Position numbers and translations under genes: made by a program. From the NCBI GenBank assembly GCA_041399065.1, contig JAWKTN010000006.1:558001-622000 (forward strand): a DNA stretch of 64,000 bases, given 5' to 3'. Positions within the stretch are counted from its first letter, which is position 1. The number at the start of each line of letters is the position of its first letter. The DNA is from JAGQPD01 sp020426865. Its GTDB lineage: Bacteria > Planctomycetota > Planctomycetia > Pirellulales > Pirellulaceae. The notes beneath the pieces were generated by a model. That model saw nothing but the letters and a program-made list of their open reading frames with translations. It was not told where the DNA came from and ran no database searches. Positions 26,309 through 33,395 of this stretch are shown here, one piece after another.

Positions 26309-26325
26309 GTGCATTTTTTTGTCAT
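26309..26325 (-). other. attC11, remaining portion with mutated R'' box
   Basis: GTGCATTTTTTTGTCAT completes attC11 after intron A. The expected GTT of the R'' complement reads GTC, so the conserved AAC is GAC. The stop codon of the next gene overlaps it. Confidence 0.65.
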
Positions 26326-26801
26326 TCCTCTTTTGGGATTCCGAGATTCTTGCGCCATTGATTCAGAGTTGGTTCTGTAATTGTGATGCCGGAGCGTTCA
26401 CCACCTGATCGCCGTCCGATCGCGTCCGCGATTTCACACCATGAATGATAATGAGCTTGCTTCAGATTTGGAGTGTCGGTCAGCAGGTTGTAGATTCGAA
26501 TGAGATTCCGTTCTTCGTGTACCGATTCAGTTACATCTGGATGAAGCAATAGGTAAACGAATTGATTTGTCAGTAGCGGAACCAGTACATCGCGATGCTT
26601 GGGGTTTTTATTGAGCAACCCTTCGACAAGTGCGATGCCGACGCTTCGTTTTTGCGTCTTGCCTTCGAAGTATGCGACGGTCTTGAGTAGCAATTCTGAT
26701 TGCTGATTCGCGCGACGTTCAAGGTAGCCAAGGAGCGCGAGGAGCACAGCCATTAACCATCCACCGCAAGCAATCGCCCATTTTACGAATTCACCGTCCA
26801 T
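26322..26801 (-). CDS. Membrane-anchored hypothetical protein (cassette 11)
   Basis: A 159-residue protein with one N-terminal membrane segment (WAIACGGWLMAVLLALLGYL) followed by a soluble helical region ending NQWRKNLGIPKEE. The family is unknown to me. ATG 26801 gives a compact N-terminus before the membrane span; the frame continues 24 codons further up through attC10. Its stop overlaps the intron-split attC11. Confidence 0.7.
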   Translation of the reverse strand: MDGEFVKWAIACGGWLMAVLLALLGYLERRANQQSELLLKTVAYFEGKTQKRSVGIALVEGLLNKNPKHRDVLVPLLTNQFVYLLLHPDVTESVHEERNLIRIYNLLTDTPNLKQAHYHSWCEIADAIGRRSGGERSGITITEPTLNQWRKNLGIPKEE

Positions 26802-26829
26802 TGGTCTTTCTTGTGCGTGGTGGGGTTGA

Positions 26830-26923
26830 GGAATAACGCTACGCGTCACCGGGTACGCGCGATAAATTCTCAATTGCCAAAACGCTCGGCTCGCGTACTC
26901 CGGTGCACGCGATGGTTCTGCCG
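26830..26923 (-). other. attC10
   Basis: Arms GCGTCACCGGGTACGCG and CGCGTACTCCGGTGCACGC pair perfectly apart from one extra A and one extra G. The outer boxes are AATAACG and TGGTTCTG. It follows the CbrC-like gene. Confidence 0.93.
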
Positions 26924-26933
26924 TATTTCGGTT

Positions 26934-27539
26934 TCAATCGCAGTCGTCGTGGTGGCGAAGTGCACCGCAAACAGAACATGTGAAAACGTAGTAGGTGTGC
27001 GATCCGTGACCGTCTTCAACCGTCTGTTTCCAGTCTGGTGCGTCAAGGAATTTTTCTATCTCAGATGGTAGCAGATCAGGGTCATCGGTGAAGATGTCGG
27101 CAGGCAAGGAGCCACGAAAGACCATCGGACGTTGGCAGCAGAAAAGCCATGTTTCTCCTTGCCAAGTATGATATTTCGGAGTTCGGAGCAGTTCAGCAAG
27201 GTGCCCGGGATCAATGTGGACGTGATACCAGCGGTCGTCGGGAAAGCGAGGATCGATGGGATGTTGAGTCAGCGTATATCCGTTTAGGGCGGACGGATCG
27301 TTGAGCGGAATCCCATGCGTACGACCAGCAGTTGCATCATCGCGAGTGACCATTCCGAATTCGGTGTCCATAACCGTGTCCAGTTCGCCGGTGCGGAAGC
27401 AATCGTAGCAAGCATCTTGGAATCGCGTCCCGACGTGTTTGCCACATCGCACACATTCGCCGGGGCCATCGAGCGCCGCGTGGGCAATTGGTGCTTTAAA
27501 GAGCGGGAACGGTCGTTGTGTGTCGTCAAACGTATCCAT
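26934..27539 (-). CDS. CbrC-family (UPF0167) protein (cassette 10)
   Basis: The 201-residue protein resembles the CbrC family. Near the start, FPLFKAPIAHAALDG is followed by a CxxC pair (GECVRCGKHVG) and YDCFRTGE. The C-terminal half has W-rich segments (TWQGETWLFCCQRPMVFRG) and a final cysteine pair (FTCSVCGALRHH). The cysteine pairs suggest metal binding. E. coli CbrC is linked to colicin E2 tolerance; the function here is unproven. The gene follows the usual cassette layout. Confidence 0.7.
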   Translation of the reverse strand: MDTFDDTQRPFPLFKAPIAHAALDGPGECVRCGKHVGTRFQDACYDCFRTGELDTVMDTEFGMVTRDDATAGRTHGIPLNDPSALNGYTLTQHPIDPRFPDDRWYHVHIDPGHLAELLRTPKYHTWQGETWLFCCQRPMVFRGSLPADIFTDDPDLLPSEIEKFLDAPDWKQTVEDGHGSHTYYVFTCSVCGALRHHDDCD

Positions 27540-27553
27540 TCATCATCTTCACG

Positions 27554-27647
27554 GCAGAACGGTGGGCGTCACCCGGCAGCGGCCAAGTGACTATCCATTC
27601 TAATTTCGCCCCGATCCGCTGCTCGGGTGCACGCCTTGGTTCTGCCG
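27554..27647 (-). other. attC9
   Basis: Arms GCGTCACCCGGCAGCGG and CCGCTGCTCGGGTGCACGC pair apart from one extra G and one extra A. The outer boxes are CAGAACG and TGGTTCTGCC, complementary across the site. It is almost identical to attC14. Confidence 0.95.
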
Positions 27648-28073
27648 TCATTTGATGCGCGTCAGCAGATCGGATTCATACTCTGGCATCTGCACTGTCG
27701 TCATTCCCAGTTCCAGTGTGCCGTCGTCCACTAACTTTGCGACCGAGTTGCAGGCGACGCCGTTGAAAGGATGGGATTGGCCGTCATGTAAGTAGTTCTT
27801 CTGCGTAAAGTGGATTGCATCATCTACGATTCTCGCGTCCAGAATATCCATACGCCATGTGTCGTTGTCTGGTGCGGCAATGACAACTTGGTCAAGATCC
27901 AGCTCGATAATGAGAGAGACCTCTCCGTCGATCCCCCATTGTCCAACCATTCGCTGGGTCGCTTCAGTTGCGGGAACCGATGACGTTGCGCCTTGCTGAG
28001 GTTTGGTGCCATTGCAGCCGAGCGAAAGCATCGCGAACAACACCGATAAGTAAAACACGCGGGCATACGTCAT
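27648..28073 (-). CDS. Putative lipoprotein (cassette 9)
   Basis: A 141-residue protein with a lipoprotein signal peptide (YLSVLFAMLSLGC, lipobox LSLGC). A small beta-rich domain follows, with an ATEATQRMVGQWGIDGEVSL segment. The WG-ID pattern resembles small lipocalin-like secreted domains, but I would not assign one. The ATG lies 17 bases past the upstream attC box, and the stop abuts attC9. Confidence 0.78.
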   Translation of the reverse strand: MTYARVFYLSVLFAMLSLGCNGTKPQQGATSSVPATEATQRMVGQWGIDGEVSLIIELDLDQVVIAAPDNDTWRMDILDARIVDDAIHFTQKNYLHDGQSHPFNGVACNSVAKLVDDGTLELGMTTVQMPEYESDLLTRIK

Positions 28074-28089
28074 GTGGTGTTTCCGATGG

Positions 28090-28181
28090 CAGAACGACCA
28101 AAATCACGCGGTTGCGGCCAAGTGACTCTACTGTCAGGAAACGCGCGATCCGCAACTCGCGTGCATTTGTTTGTTCTGTCG
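28090..28181 (-). other. attC8
   Basis: Arms AATCACGCGGTTGCGG and CCGCAACTCGCGTGCA pair apart from an extra A and G. The outer boxes CAGAACG and TTGTTCTGTC are complementary. Confidence 0.95.
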
Positions 28182-28200
28182 CGTTGATGCGAGATGTCGG

Positions 28201-28707
28201 TCAGAAATCCCATTCAGCATACCATATGCGGTTTGCGGTCGGATCCACGATGAGTAAATCTCCGTTGTGCCAATCGGATTGACGTTCGCGCGCAGCGTAC
28301 CATATGTCCGGTGAGGACAAGAGTGACGCAAGTTGTTCATCTCCGGAGTACTTGTAGTTTATACCGTCGACCGAATGCGCGCCGACACCGTCGGTGCCAA
28401 ATTTAGCGTGAAAGCCAATCGAACCCGGAACTGGCCCCTTGAGCCATGTCGGATTTCCCCATGGCGGTGGCTGAACGAGCCATTTGTCGATGGTTGAGGT
28501 GCGAGTATCAAACACAAGGTGAAATTCCCCATCGCCGTGAAATCCACCGTGTGAGTCTCCAGTGGTAATTACTTTAGCGCCGAGAGGGACGCGAAAGCCA
28601 GTGTTGAAGAGGAATCGGGATGAATCGGACAGCATCCATCGGAATCCGCCAATCGTCAAAGCGATAACTGCGATCGCGAGAAAGAGACGGCGCGTCGTGA
28701 ATCGCAT
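28201..28707 (-). CDS. Membrane-anchored hypothetical protein (cassette 8)
   Basis: A 168-residue protein with an N-terminal twin-basic and hydrophobic segment (MRFTTRRLFLAIAVIALTI) that acts as signal anchor. The exported domain ends NRIWYAEWDF. The C-terminal pattern resembles that of the neighbouring cassette 7 protein (EAIYWAENW), suggesting distant paralogy. A start at 28734 would add nine residues. The function is unknown. Confidence 0.72.
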   Translation of the reverse strand: MRFTTRRLFLAIAVIALTIGGFRWMLSDSSRFLFNTGFRVPLGAKVITTGDSHGGFHGDGEFHLVFDTRTSTIDKWLVQPPPWGNPTWLKGPVPGSIGFHAKFGTDGVGAHSVDGINYKYSGDEQLASLLSSPDIWYAARERQSDWHNGDLLIVDPTANRIWYAEWDF

Positions 28708-28793
28708 AGAACCACTTAGGCGATAGGAAAGCACAAAGGTCCGCCTTAAGTACGTGCGAACACGGTGACCTGTTCATGCGTGGGTTGTTGAGC

Positions 28794-28888
28794 GACAGAA
28801 CGGCCACGGTCACCGGGCCGCCGCCAAATGACTGTCCATTTTGTTTCCCGCGGATCGGCGGCTCCGCGTGCACCGTGTTGTTACACCG
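28794..28888 (-). other. attC7
   Basis: Arms GTCACCGGGCCGCC and GGCGGCTCCGCGTGCACC pair with extra bases. The outer boxes are CAGAACG and TTGTTACACC. Confidence 0.88.
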
Positions 28889-28909
28889 TCACTTCTCGTG
28901 TTGGTGAAA

Positions 28910-29443
28910 TCACCAGTTTTCGGCCCAGTATATCGCCTCATTGGTCTCTTCAGAAATCGCGATCCCAAACGTACTGCCATGATTCCACGAACCTGATGCG
29001 CGATCATCAGCGTCGAGAACGTACAGCGTGAAGTGGCCGGGGAATTCATTTGCGTCAACGTCATCGCGTTGCGTGTGATAGCTGGCAGTTGGCAGGTTGT
29101 GTTCTTGGTCTTCGTTGTAGTGGGTGAAAAAGCCGCCACCCTTATATGCGTGTTTAGTTTGAGTTTTCAGTTCATCTACAAGATTTACAATTGTCTCCGG
29201 GGAAAGACGAACGCGAAGTTGAATGTGTGCGCCACCCTGTAGGAATCCAGGGTAGTAGGAAAACACGGGATCAGATTTGTCTTCAGGTGTATCGGTCGGA
29301 AAGCGAGCAACCAGTTGAGGCGGAAACGACTTTCGGCACGACTTGTACTTCTTGACGCTTCGGATTTCGCTTGGAGGGCCAAAGCAACCGGCGACCGTTA
29401 ACAGGATGACGCAAACGATTGTGAACGGTCGAGGTGATTTCAC
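28910..29443 (-). CDS. Putative lipoprotein (cassette 7)
   Basis: A 177-residue protein starting at GTG 29443 with a lipoprotein signal (FTIVCVILLTVAGC). The mature part is soluble and ends TNEAIYWAENW, like the cassette 8 protein. The GTG is chosen because it lies between the upstream attC and the signal peptide, with GGAAG just before it; the frame also runs back through the attC. The function is unknown. Confidence 0.73.
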   Translation of the reverse strand: MKSPRPFTIVCVILLTVAGCFGPPSEIRSVKKYKSCRKSFPPQLVARFPTDTPEDKSDPVFSYYPGFLQGGAHIQLRVRLSPETIVNLVDELKTQTKHAYKGGGFFTHYNEDQEHNLPTASYHTQRDDVDANEFPGHFTLYVLDADDRASGSWNHGSTFGIAISEETNEAIYWAENW

Positions 29444-29458
29444 GTCGTCTTCCGAAGG

Positions 29459-29549
29459 TGTAACGCACCGCATCACGGGATGCGGTGAGAAAAGTTTCAA
29501 TGTCAAAACACGTCGCTACCGCATTCCCGTGCATGCGATTGTTCGCCAG
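29459..29549 (-). other. attC6
   Basis: Arms ATCACGGGATGCGGT and ACCGCATTCCCGTGCAT pair apart from an extra A and G. The outer boxes are TAACG and TTGTTCGCC. The last codons of the cassette 6 gene lie inside it. Confidence 0.92.
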
Positions 29550-30228
29550 TTTCGCGGCCAAGTCCGACCGTTTTCTGGCGAGACAAACGGAGAAGGTACA
29601 CGGCGATTCCCACATTAATCACACAGTAGACCAAAAACTGAATCCCGCCTCCAATTCCCCAAATTGTGCCAAAGGCAACCGCGTGCGCGCCAAAAATCAA
29701 AGCGAACAGCCATTCTGCACGAATAGATTTGTTTTGTCTATCAGGAGTATTGGCAAACTGGTCATTGAATTTGTGCCAGCCGACTTGTTTGGACTCCGCG
29801 ATGGTTAGCCTTAGAAAGTCGATCAGTTGGAGACGGTCTTGCGTTTCAAGGTGTCCTAGTTCTATTGTTAGTTCGCCATAATTCCCAATCAAACGGACGC
29901 TTCCGCTTTGCGGAATGCAACGCCATTTCAGTTCGTGAATCATGCTCAAGTCCACGTGCTTGTCGTGCAGTATGCCAGTTTGTCGAATCCATGAATCGCC
30001 GACGAAAAGTCGATACTTGTGATAGAGCAACAGGAAGTAAACGTAGAGGCAAGCAAAGAGCAAGAAACCGGAAATGACTAACGGCATCTTGATTGGATCG
30101 TTTGCAGGTTGTCGAAGCCAAGCGGCAACAGACAAAAAGGTCATACCGACCATAAACGCCGTACCCACCATGCCAAGATTCCGCAACGATGCACGCAAAC
30201 GGTAGCAGTGTTTCCAGTCGTTTTGCAT
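29503..30228 (-). CDS. Integral membrane protein, unknown (cassette 6)
   Basis: A 241-residue protein with about four membrane segments in two pairs: GMVGTAFMVGMTFLSVAAW and LVISGFLLFACLYVYFLLLY early, ALIFGAHAVAFGTIWGI and FLVYCVINVGIAVYLL late. A soluble PH-like loop lies between them (GDSWIRQTGILHD). I do not recognise the family. ATG 30228 precedes a basic segment. The C-terminal 15 residues are encoded by attC6. Confidence 0.75.
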   Translation of the reverse strand: MQNDWKHCYRLRASLRNLGMVGTAFMVGMTFLSVAAWLRQPANDPIKMPLVISGFLLFACLYVYFLLLYHKYRLFVGDSWIRQTGILHDKHVDLSMIHELKWRCIPQSGSVRLIGNYGELTIELGHLETQDRLQLIDFLRLTIAESKQVGWHKFNDQFANTPDRQNKSIRAEWLFALIFGAHAVAFGTIWGIGGGIQFLVYCVINVGIAVYLLRLSRQKTVGLGRETGEQSHARECGSDVF

Positions 30229-30239
30229 GTGCTTCTGCT

Positions 30240-30331
30240 GGCGAACGAATAGGATCACGCGGGCGGGACGCGCGACTGTCCATCGGAACCGGTACGCAAG
30301 CCCGCCTCGCGTGCATCCGCTAGTTCTGGGG
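30240..30331 (-). other. attC5
   Basis: Arms ATCACGCGGGCGGG and CCCGCCTCGCGTGCAT pair apart from an extra A and G. The outer boxes are CGAACG and TAGTTCTG. Confidence 0.94.
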
Positions 30332-30443
30332 CGTGTGTCGCGAGGGCCGTCCTTTCAGAGTCCTGGTTTGCGCGCACGATGTTACTTGGCTGTATTGTAG
30401 CGCGATGATCCTCGTACACGATTGGTGTCATCATTTGCAGACA

Positions 30444-30764
30444 TCAAATAGTGCGGTTGTTCGTTATGTGGGCTTTTGTGGTCTCGTCGGATGTTCTTTT
30501 TGCGTCTTCTCGTTCACACACGGCAAAGAAAGCAATGAAGGCGAGTTGAGGTACCCAGAATGTCGCGATCATGAGAGGAATAAAAAGTCCGTATGCTCCC
30601 ATCGAGAATCCGAAGACACACAGTGGAAAAGCCACGACGATCAACGGAATCATCAACAACGAAACGTCAACAATGGGATTGCAACGGGATTTGACCGTGA
30701 AGGCAACGAGGGTACGCCAAAGTATGGGAAGAAACAGCGACGCAATGAACAGTAATTGAATCAT
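30444..30764 (-). CDS. Small integral membrane protein (cassette 5)
   Basis: A 106-residue protein with three or so hydrophobic segments (LLFIASLFLPILW, VSLLMIPLIVVAFPLCVFGF, LFIPLMIATFWVPQLAFIAFF) and a charged C-terminus. The family is unknown. A TTG at 30779 could add five residues. About 110 bases separate the stop from attC5, a longer 3' spacer than in other cassettes. Confidence 0.68.
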   Translation of the reverse strand: MIQLLFIASLFLPILWRTLVAFTVKSRCNPIVDVSLLMIPLIVVAFPLCVFGFSMGAYGLFIPLMIATFWVPQLAFIAFFAVCEREDAKRTSDETTKAHITNNRTI

Positions 30765-30784
30765 GAAGGTCGGATCCAACTAGC

Positions 30785-30876
30785 CCCAGAACGTCTGAAT
30801 TCAGCGGGCCGTGAGTTGACTTGCAAGCAAACCCGCCCGCTATTTACGGCTCCGCTGCAATTCTTTGTTATTCGCT
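30785..30876 (-). other. attC4
   Basis: Arms TTCAGCGGGCCGT and ACGGCTCCGCTGCAA pair apart from an extra A and G. The outer boxes are AGAACG and TTGTTATTCG. Confidence 0.92.
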
Positions 30877-31266
30877 CTTTGGTTTTTCGAGCACGTCGGG
30901 GAAGTCTAGTAGGCGATACTTGATCAGCGATTCGGGAAACGTGTCGCCATACGCGGCAAACTCCAAGGTACAGTCCGCCGGTCCATCCAGGAATAGCAAG
31001 CTGCATGCACCATGCTGCAAATCCGGGCTCTCGAGATATGGACCATCGACTACGCGTTTTCCAGCGGCGTCTCGGAACTCGCGAAACGCATCGTCGTTCA
31101 TTGAAAAGTTGGTAAATCGCCCAACGCCACTGTGAACGCGTTCAACTTCAGACGTGCCTAGCAGCAAAGAAATCGGAGTCGCGATACCTAATCGGTCGCG
31201 AATAGCGGAGAAGACTTCAGTTTCAACTTGGTCGAACATGTAGTAGGCGGTGCGATTCTGGATCAA
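30868..31266 (-). CDS. Hypothetical soluble protein (cassette 4)
   Basis: A 132-residue acidic protein without signal or membrane segments and with no family I recognise. The frame opens at a TTG (31266) just past attC3; an ATG at 31239 (MFDQVETEVF) is the alternative start. The final residues overlap attC4. It follows the one-gene cassette layout. Confidence 0.65.
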   Translation of the reverse strand: MIQNRTAYYMFDQVETEVFSAIRDRLGIATPISLLLGTSEVERVHSGVGRFTNFSMNDDAFREFRDAAGKRVVDGPYLESPDLQHGACSLLFLDGPADCTLEFAAYGDTFPESLIKYRLLDFPDVLEKPKSE

Positions 31267-31272
31267 TACTTT

Positions 31273-31365
31273 CGAATAACGACGGCGGTAACCGGGCCGC
31301 CGCCAGAAGACTATGATTTCAAATCCCGCGTGATCGGCGGCTCCGGTTCACCGCTTGGTTCGCCC
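31273..31365 (-). other. attC3
   Basis: Arms GTAACCGGGCCGCCG and CGGCGGCTCCGGTTCACC pair apart from an extra A and G. The outer boxes are AATAACG and TTGGTTCGCC. Confidence 0.93.
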
Positions 31366-31751
31366 ACGTCGTCTGCATGACCGACGCTCCGAGCGATGTG
31401 GTCGATCAATTGTAACAGAGTCTGCCTGTGGAAAAAGTTGTTCATGCGGTGGCTCACGAATGAATCTCCGTCCGAATCGATGATTTGTTGTCTTGCCGTT
31501 TCAATCGACCGCGATAGGTCGGCAATGTCTGATTGTTTCGTAGCACCTGCAATGTCTTCGGGACATAGTGCGTACGCATCAACTCCGCAACAGGCGGCGA
31601 CACAATCAGTTTCCAGCAAGTTCAAGAATGGTTCGATGGGTTTCAGGATCTCGTCCAACTCGATCGCGTTTGTCTGTCGGCCATCAAGTTCAACGAACGT
31701 GATCCATTTGTCTTTTCCGATGCTGATGTCGTTGCGGTTCGGTTTCGACAT
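31311..31751 (-). CDS. Hypothetical protein (cassette 3)
   Basis: A 146-residue soluble acidic protein (MSKPNRNDISIGKDKWITF), predicted mostly helical, with a run of acidic residues and prolines at the C-terminus that is encoded partly by attC3. I do not recognise it. The ATG is about 55 bases from the upstream attC box. Confidence 0.68.
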   Translation of the reverse strand: MSKPNRNDISIGKDKWITFVELDGRQTNAIELDEILKPIEPFLNLLETDCVAACCGVDAYALCPEDIAGATKQSDIADLSRSIETARQQIIDSDGDSFVSHRMNNFFHRQTLLQLIDHIARSVGHADDVGEPSGEPEPPITRDLKS

Positions 31752-31801
31752 GGGTATTCACATCATTGCAGGCGACCGATTGATTGCGACCGTGATTTAT
31801 T

Positions 31802-31894
31802 GGGCGAACGGCGGCCATAACCCAGTCGCCGAGGTTGATGTTGATGTAAGTGGACGCGCGATCGGCGACTTGGGTTCATGGCTTGGTTATTTGG
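31802..31894 (-). other. attC2
   Basis: Arms ATAACCCAGTCGCCGA and TCGGCGACTTGGGTTCAT pair apart from an extra A and G. The outer boxes are CGAACG and TTGGTTATTTGG. The end of the cassette 2 gene lies inside it. Confidence 0.92.
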
Positions 31895-32310
31895 CCATTC
31901 TTGCCTGCTCGATGATCGTACCCGAAATGATAACACCATTCTATGTCGTTTGCGCGGCCAACAGCCAATCGGATCTTGCCACCGTATGGAGTCCTTATCA
32001 TACCTTTAGGCCCCATCTCGCCGAGTCTACATTCGCACCAGTCAATTTCGTCTCTTTCGGTAGCAACAGAAAACGAGACCTCGATTGGGGTCAAGCATTG
32101 ATCGTTGATGAAAATACAATTCCCGAGTAGGTACATCTCTGTTCGAGCGCGTTTATCAACGATCTCAGCATAGATTCCGTCAAGGCTATCGTTTGAAAGA
32201 ATGCCGATCTCGTGAAAAAGTTGAGAAATAAAGCCCTCCAACGATGACAACAAAGACTGAAGGAGTGGGGATGAAAGGCAGGAATGGGCGCTCTGAGTCT
32301 CGGACAACAT
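31876..32310 (-). CDS. Hypothetical protein (cassette 2)
   Basis: A 144-residue soluble protein (LLQSLLSSLEGFISQLFHE near the start, then a strand-rich half with DEIDWCECRLGEMG). There is no signal peptide and no family I can name. The last nine or so residues come from attC2. The ATG lies about 80 bases from attC1, leaving room for its own promoter. Confidence 0.68.
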   Translation of the reverse strand: MLSETQSAHSCLSSPLLQSLLSSLEGFISQLFHEIGILSNDSLDGIYAEIVDKRARTEMYLLGNCIFINDQCLTPIEVSFSVATERDEIDWCECRLGEMGPKGMIRTPYGGKIRLAVGRANDIEWCYHFGYDHRAGKNGQITKP

Positions 32311-32390
32311 CTTCCTTGCTATGTGAGCAGTAGCTTCTTCTGATTGTGTTGTGAAAATTCAGACTCCCAATGATTCAGGTTAGTGAGCCA

Positions 32391-32479
32391 AATAACGTTT
32401 GGGATAACGGGGGGCGAGTGAAAGACCTTGACGTCAGGACCGACTACGCCGAGCCCTCCCGTTCATCCCATTGTTCTGT
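32391..32479 (-). other. attC1
   Basis: Arms GGGATAACGGGGGGC and GCCCTCCCGTTCATCCC pair apart from extra bases. The outer boxes are AAATAACG and TTGTTCTGTC. It closes the cassette nearest the integrase. Confidence 0.9.
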
Positions 32480-32485
32480 CGTGGA

Positions 32486-32743
32486 TCAGGGCGAAATCAG
32501 TCGGTCGTATTCGGCATGGCTACCAATCCAGATCCAAAGCAGTCCATCGTCAACCTCGACTGCCAACGCCCTGTATTGGAGGCCAACACGGGCAGATCGA
32601 TATCGTCCAACCTTCTTGAATTGTAGCGAGGGATGATTGGGATTAGATCGTAACAATTGAAAGTTCTTGTCCGCAAGCGATCGGATGTCACTGGGCAATG
32701 CATTGTAGCATTGCCAGAATCCTGGGCTCGCAAAATGTTTCAT
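32486..32743 (-). CDS. RelE/ParE-type toxin (cassette 1)
   Basis: The 85-residue protein matches the short RelE/ParE-like toxin group. It includes LLRSNPNHPSLQFKKVGR, YRSARVGLQYRALAVEV and the end DGLLWIWIGSHAEYDRL. Toxins of this type are mRNA-cleaving or gyrase-poisoning; which one applies here cannot be read. The start overlaps the stop of the upstream antitoxin gene (ATGA), the standard antitoxin-first layout. Such pairs stabilise cassette arrays. Confidence 0.87.
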   Translation of the reverse strand: MKHFASPGFWQCYNALPSDIRSLADKNFQLLRSNPNHPSLQFKKVGRYRSARVGLQYRALAVEVDDGLLWIWIGSHAEYDRLISP

Positions 32744-32937
32744 AATTGGGTCGATCTGCCTGCTTGGTGGTCGCGAATGGCCTCGTCCGCCAAGCTATCG
32801 AGACGCCCAGCAGCCACATCTGACTCTAGTTGTGTGTCCCAGCTATTTGCATCAAATCCCCAGAACCATTCGCGGAATTTAGCGAGTTCGTTGGGAGGCA
32901 AATTGGAAATCGATTTTTCAAGTTCTTGAAGTGTCAT
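32740..32937 (-). CDS. Antitoxin of the RelE/ParE-type pair (cassette 1)
   Basis: A 65-residue protein with the pattern typical of antitoxins partnered with this toxin group: QELEKSISNLPPNELAKFREWF, then AAGRLDSLADEAI and a final DHQAGRSTQL. It overlaps the toxin gene by four bases. About 150 bases separate its ATG from the putative attI GTT, enough for its own promoter. Confidence 0.85.
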   Translation of the reverse strand: MTLQELEKSISNLPPNELAKFREWFWGFDANSWDTQLESDVAAGRLDSLADEAIRDHQAGRSTQL

Positions 32938-33069
32938 GTTTCTATTTTACGCCCTGGCGCGAATGAAAGCTATAGCACGGATTGTCGTCAAAAACGTTGC
33001 AAAGTCCCGGGCGATAGGTCTCGTTGATTTCGTGAGTATCCCAACGCATGCCATCGCGAAACACATTTC

Positions 33070-33172
33070 CAAGTGCAAGCGACAGAACTTGATTATTACC
33101 GGACGACCCGGCGATAAGCCGTCGGGGAGGGTCTTATTGCCGAATCGGCGATAAGTCCACCGGGACTTATCC
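33070..33172 (-). other. Putative attI region and inverted repeats between cassette 1 and intI
   Basis: On the - strand GTTCTGTCGC (AAC of the + strand at 33086-33088) has the form of the array's R' boxes and is the best candidate crossover point. Next to it lie two inverted repeats. One is TTATTGCCGA/TCGGCGATAA with one mismatch. The other has perfect 9-base arms GATAAGTCC/GGACTTATC at 33150-33171. They may bind the integrase or regulate transcription. No attI of this type is known to me for comparison. Confidence 0.5.
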
Positions 33173-33244
33173 GTTACTTATCCCTCAGTTATTGCCGAAA
33201 GACAACGATTTGGCAAGTGTTCAGGAAAAAAGCTTCATTTGACT

Positions 33245-33272
33245 GGGTTTTTGGGAGGGGGGGAGGAGGGGG
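33245..33272 (+). other. G-rich tract in the intI leader (possible G-quadruplex)
   Basis: Four or more runs of three or more G (GGG, TTTTTGGG, AGGGGGGG, AGGAGGGGG) lie about 125 bases upstream of the integrase start on the coding strand. Such tracts can fold into G-quadruplexes. A regulatory role is only possible. Confidence 0.35.
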
Positions 33273-33395
33273 ATGTGTTTTTTTCGTCGCGGCAACCATG
33301 GGAGGGGTTGACCGACGCGGCAACTGCGATACACTCACACCAGTATACGTCCTGTGTACGGAAATACATTTTTGCGACTGCACCGGAGGTCTGTC

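Noticed and set aside
31396..32130. A 244-codon frame on the + strand
   Set aside because: It crosses attC2 and parts of two cassettes in the opposite direction and has no recognisable domain.
22867..32479. The palindromic intergenic sequences as generic REP/BIME elements or terminators
   Set aside because: Their AAC/GTT boxes, extra unpaired A and G, single orientation, spacing at gene 3' ends and linkage to an IntI gene fit attC much better.
32938..33069. An extra cassette between attI and the antitoxin gene
   Set aside because: No open frame with a ribosome site and no second attC lie here; the sequence is better read as the leader of cassette 1.
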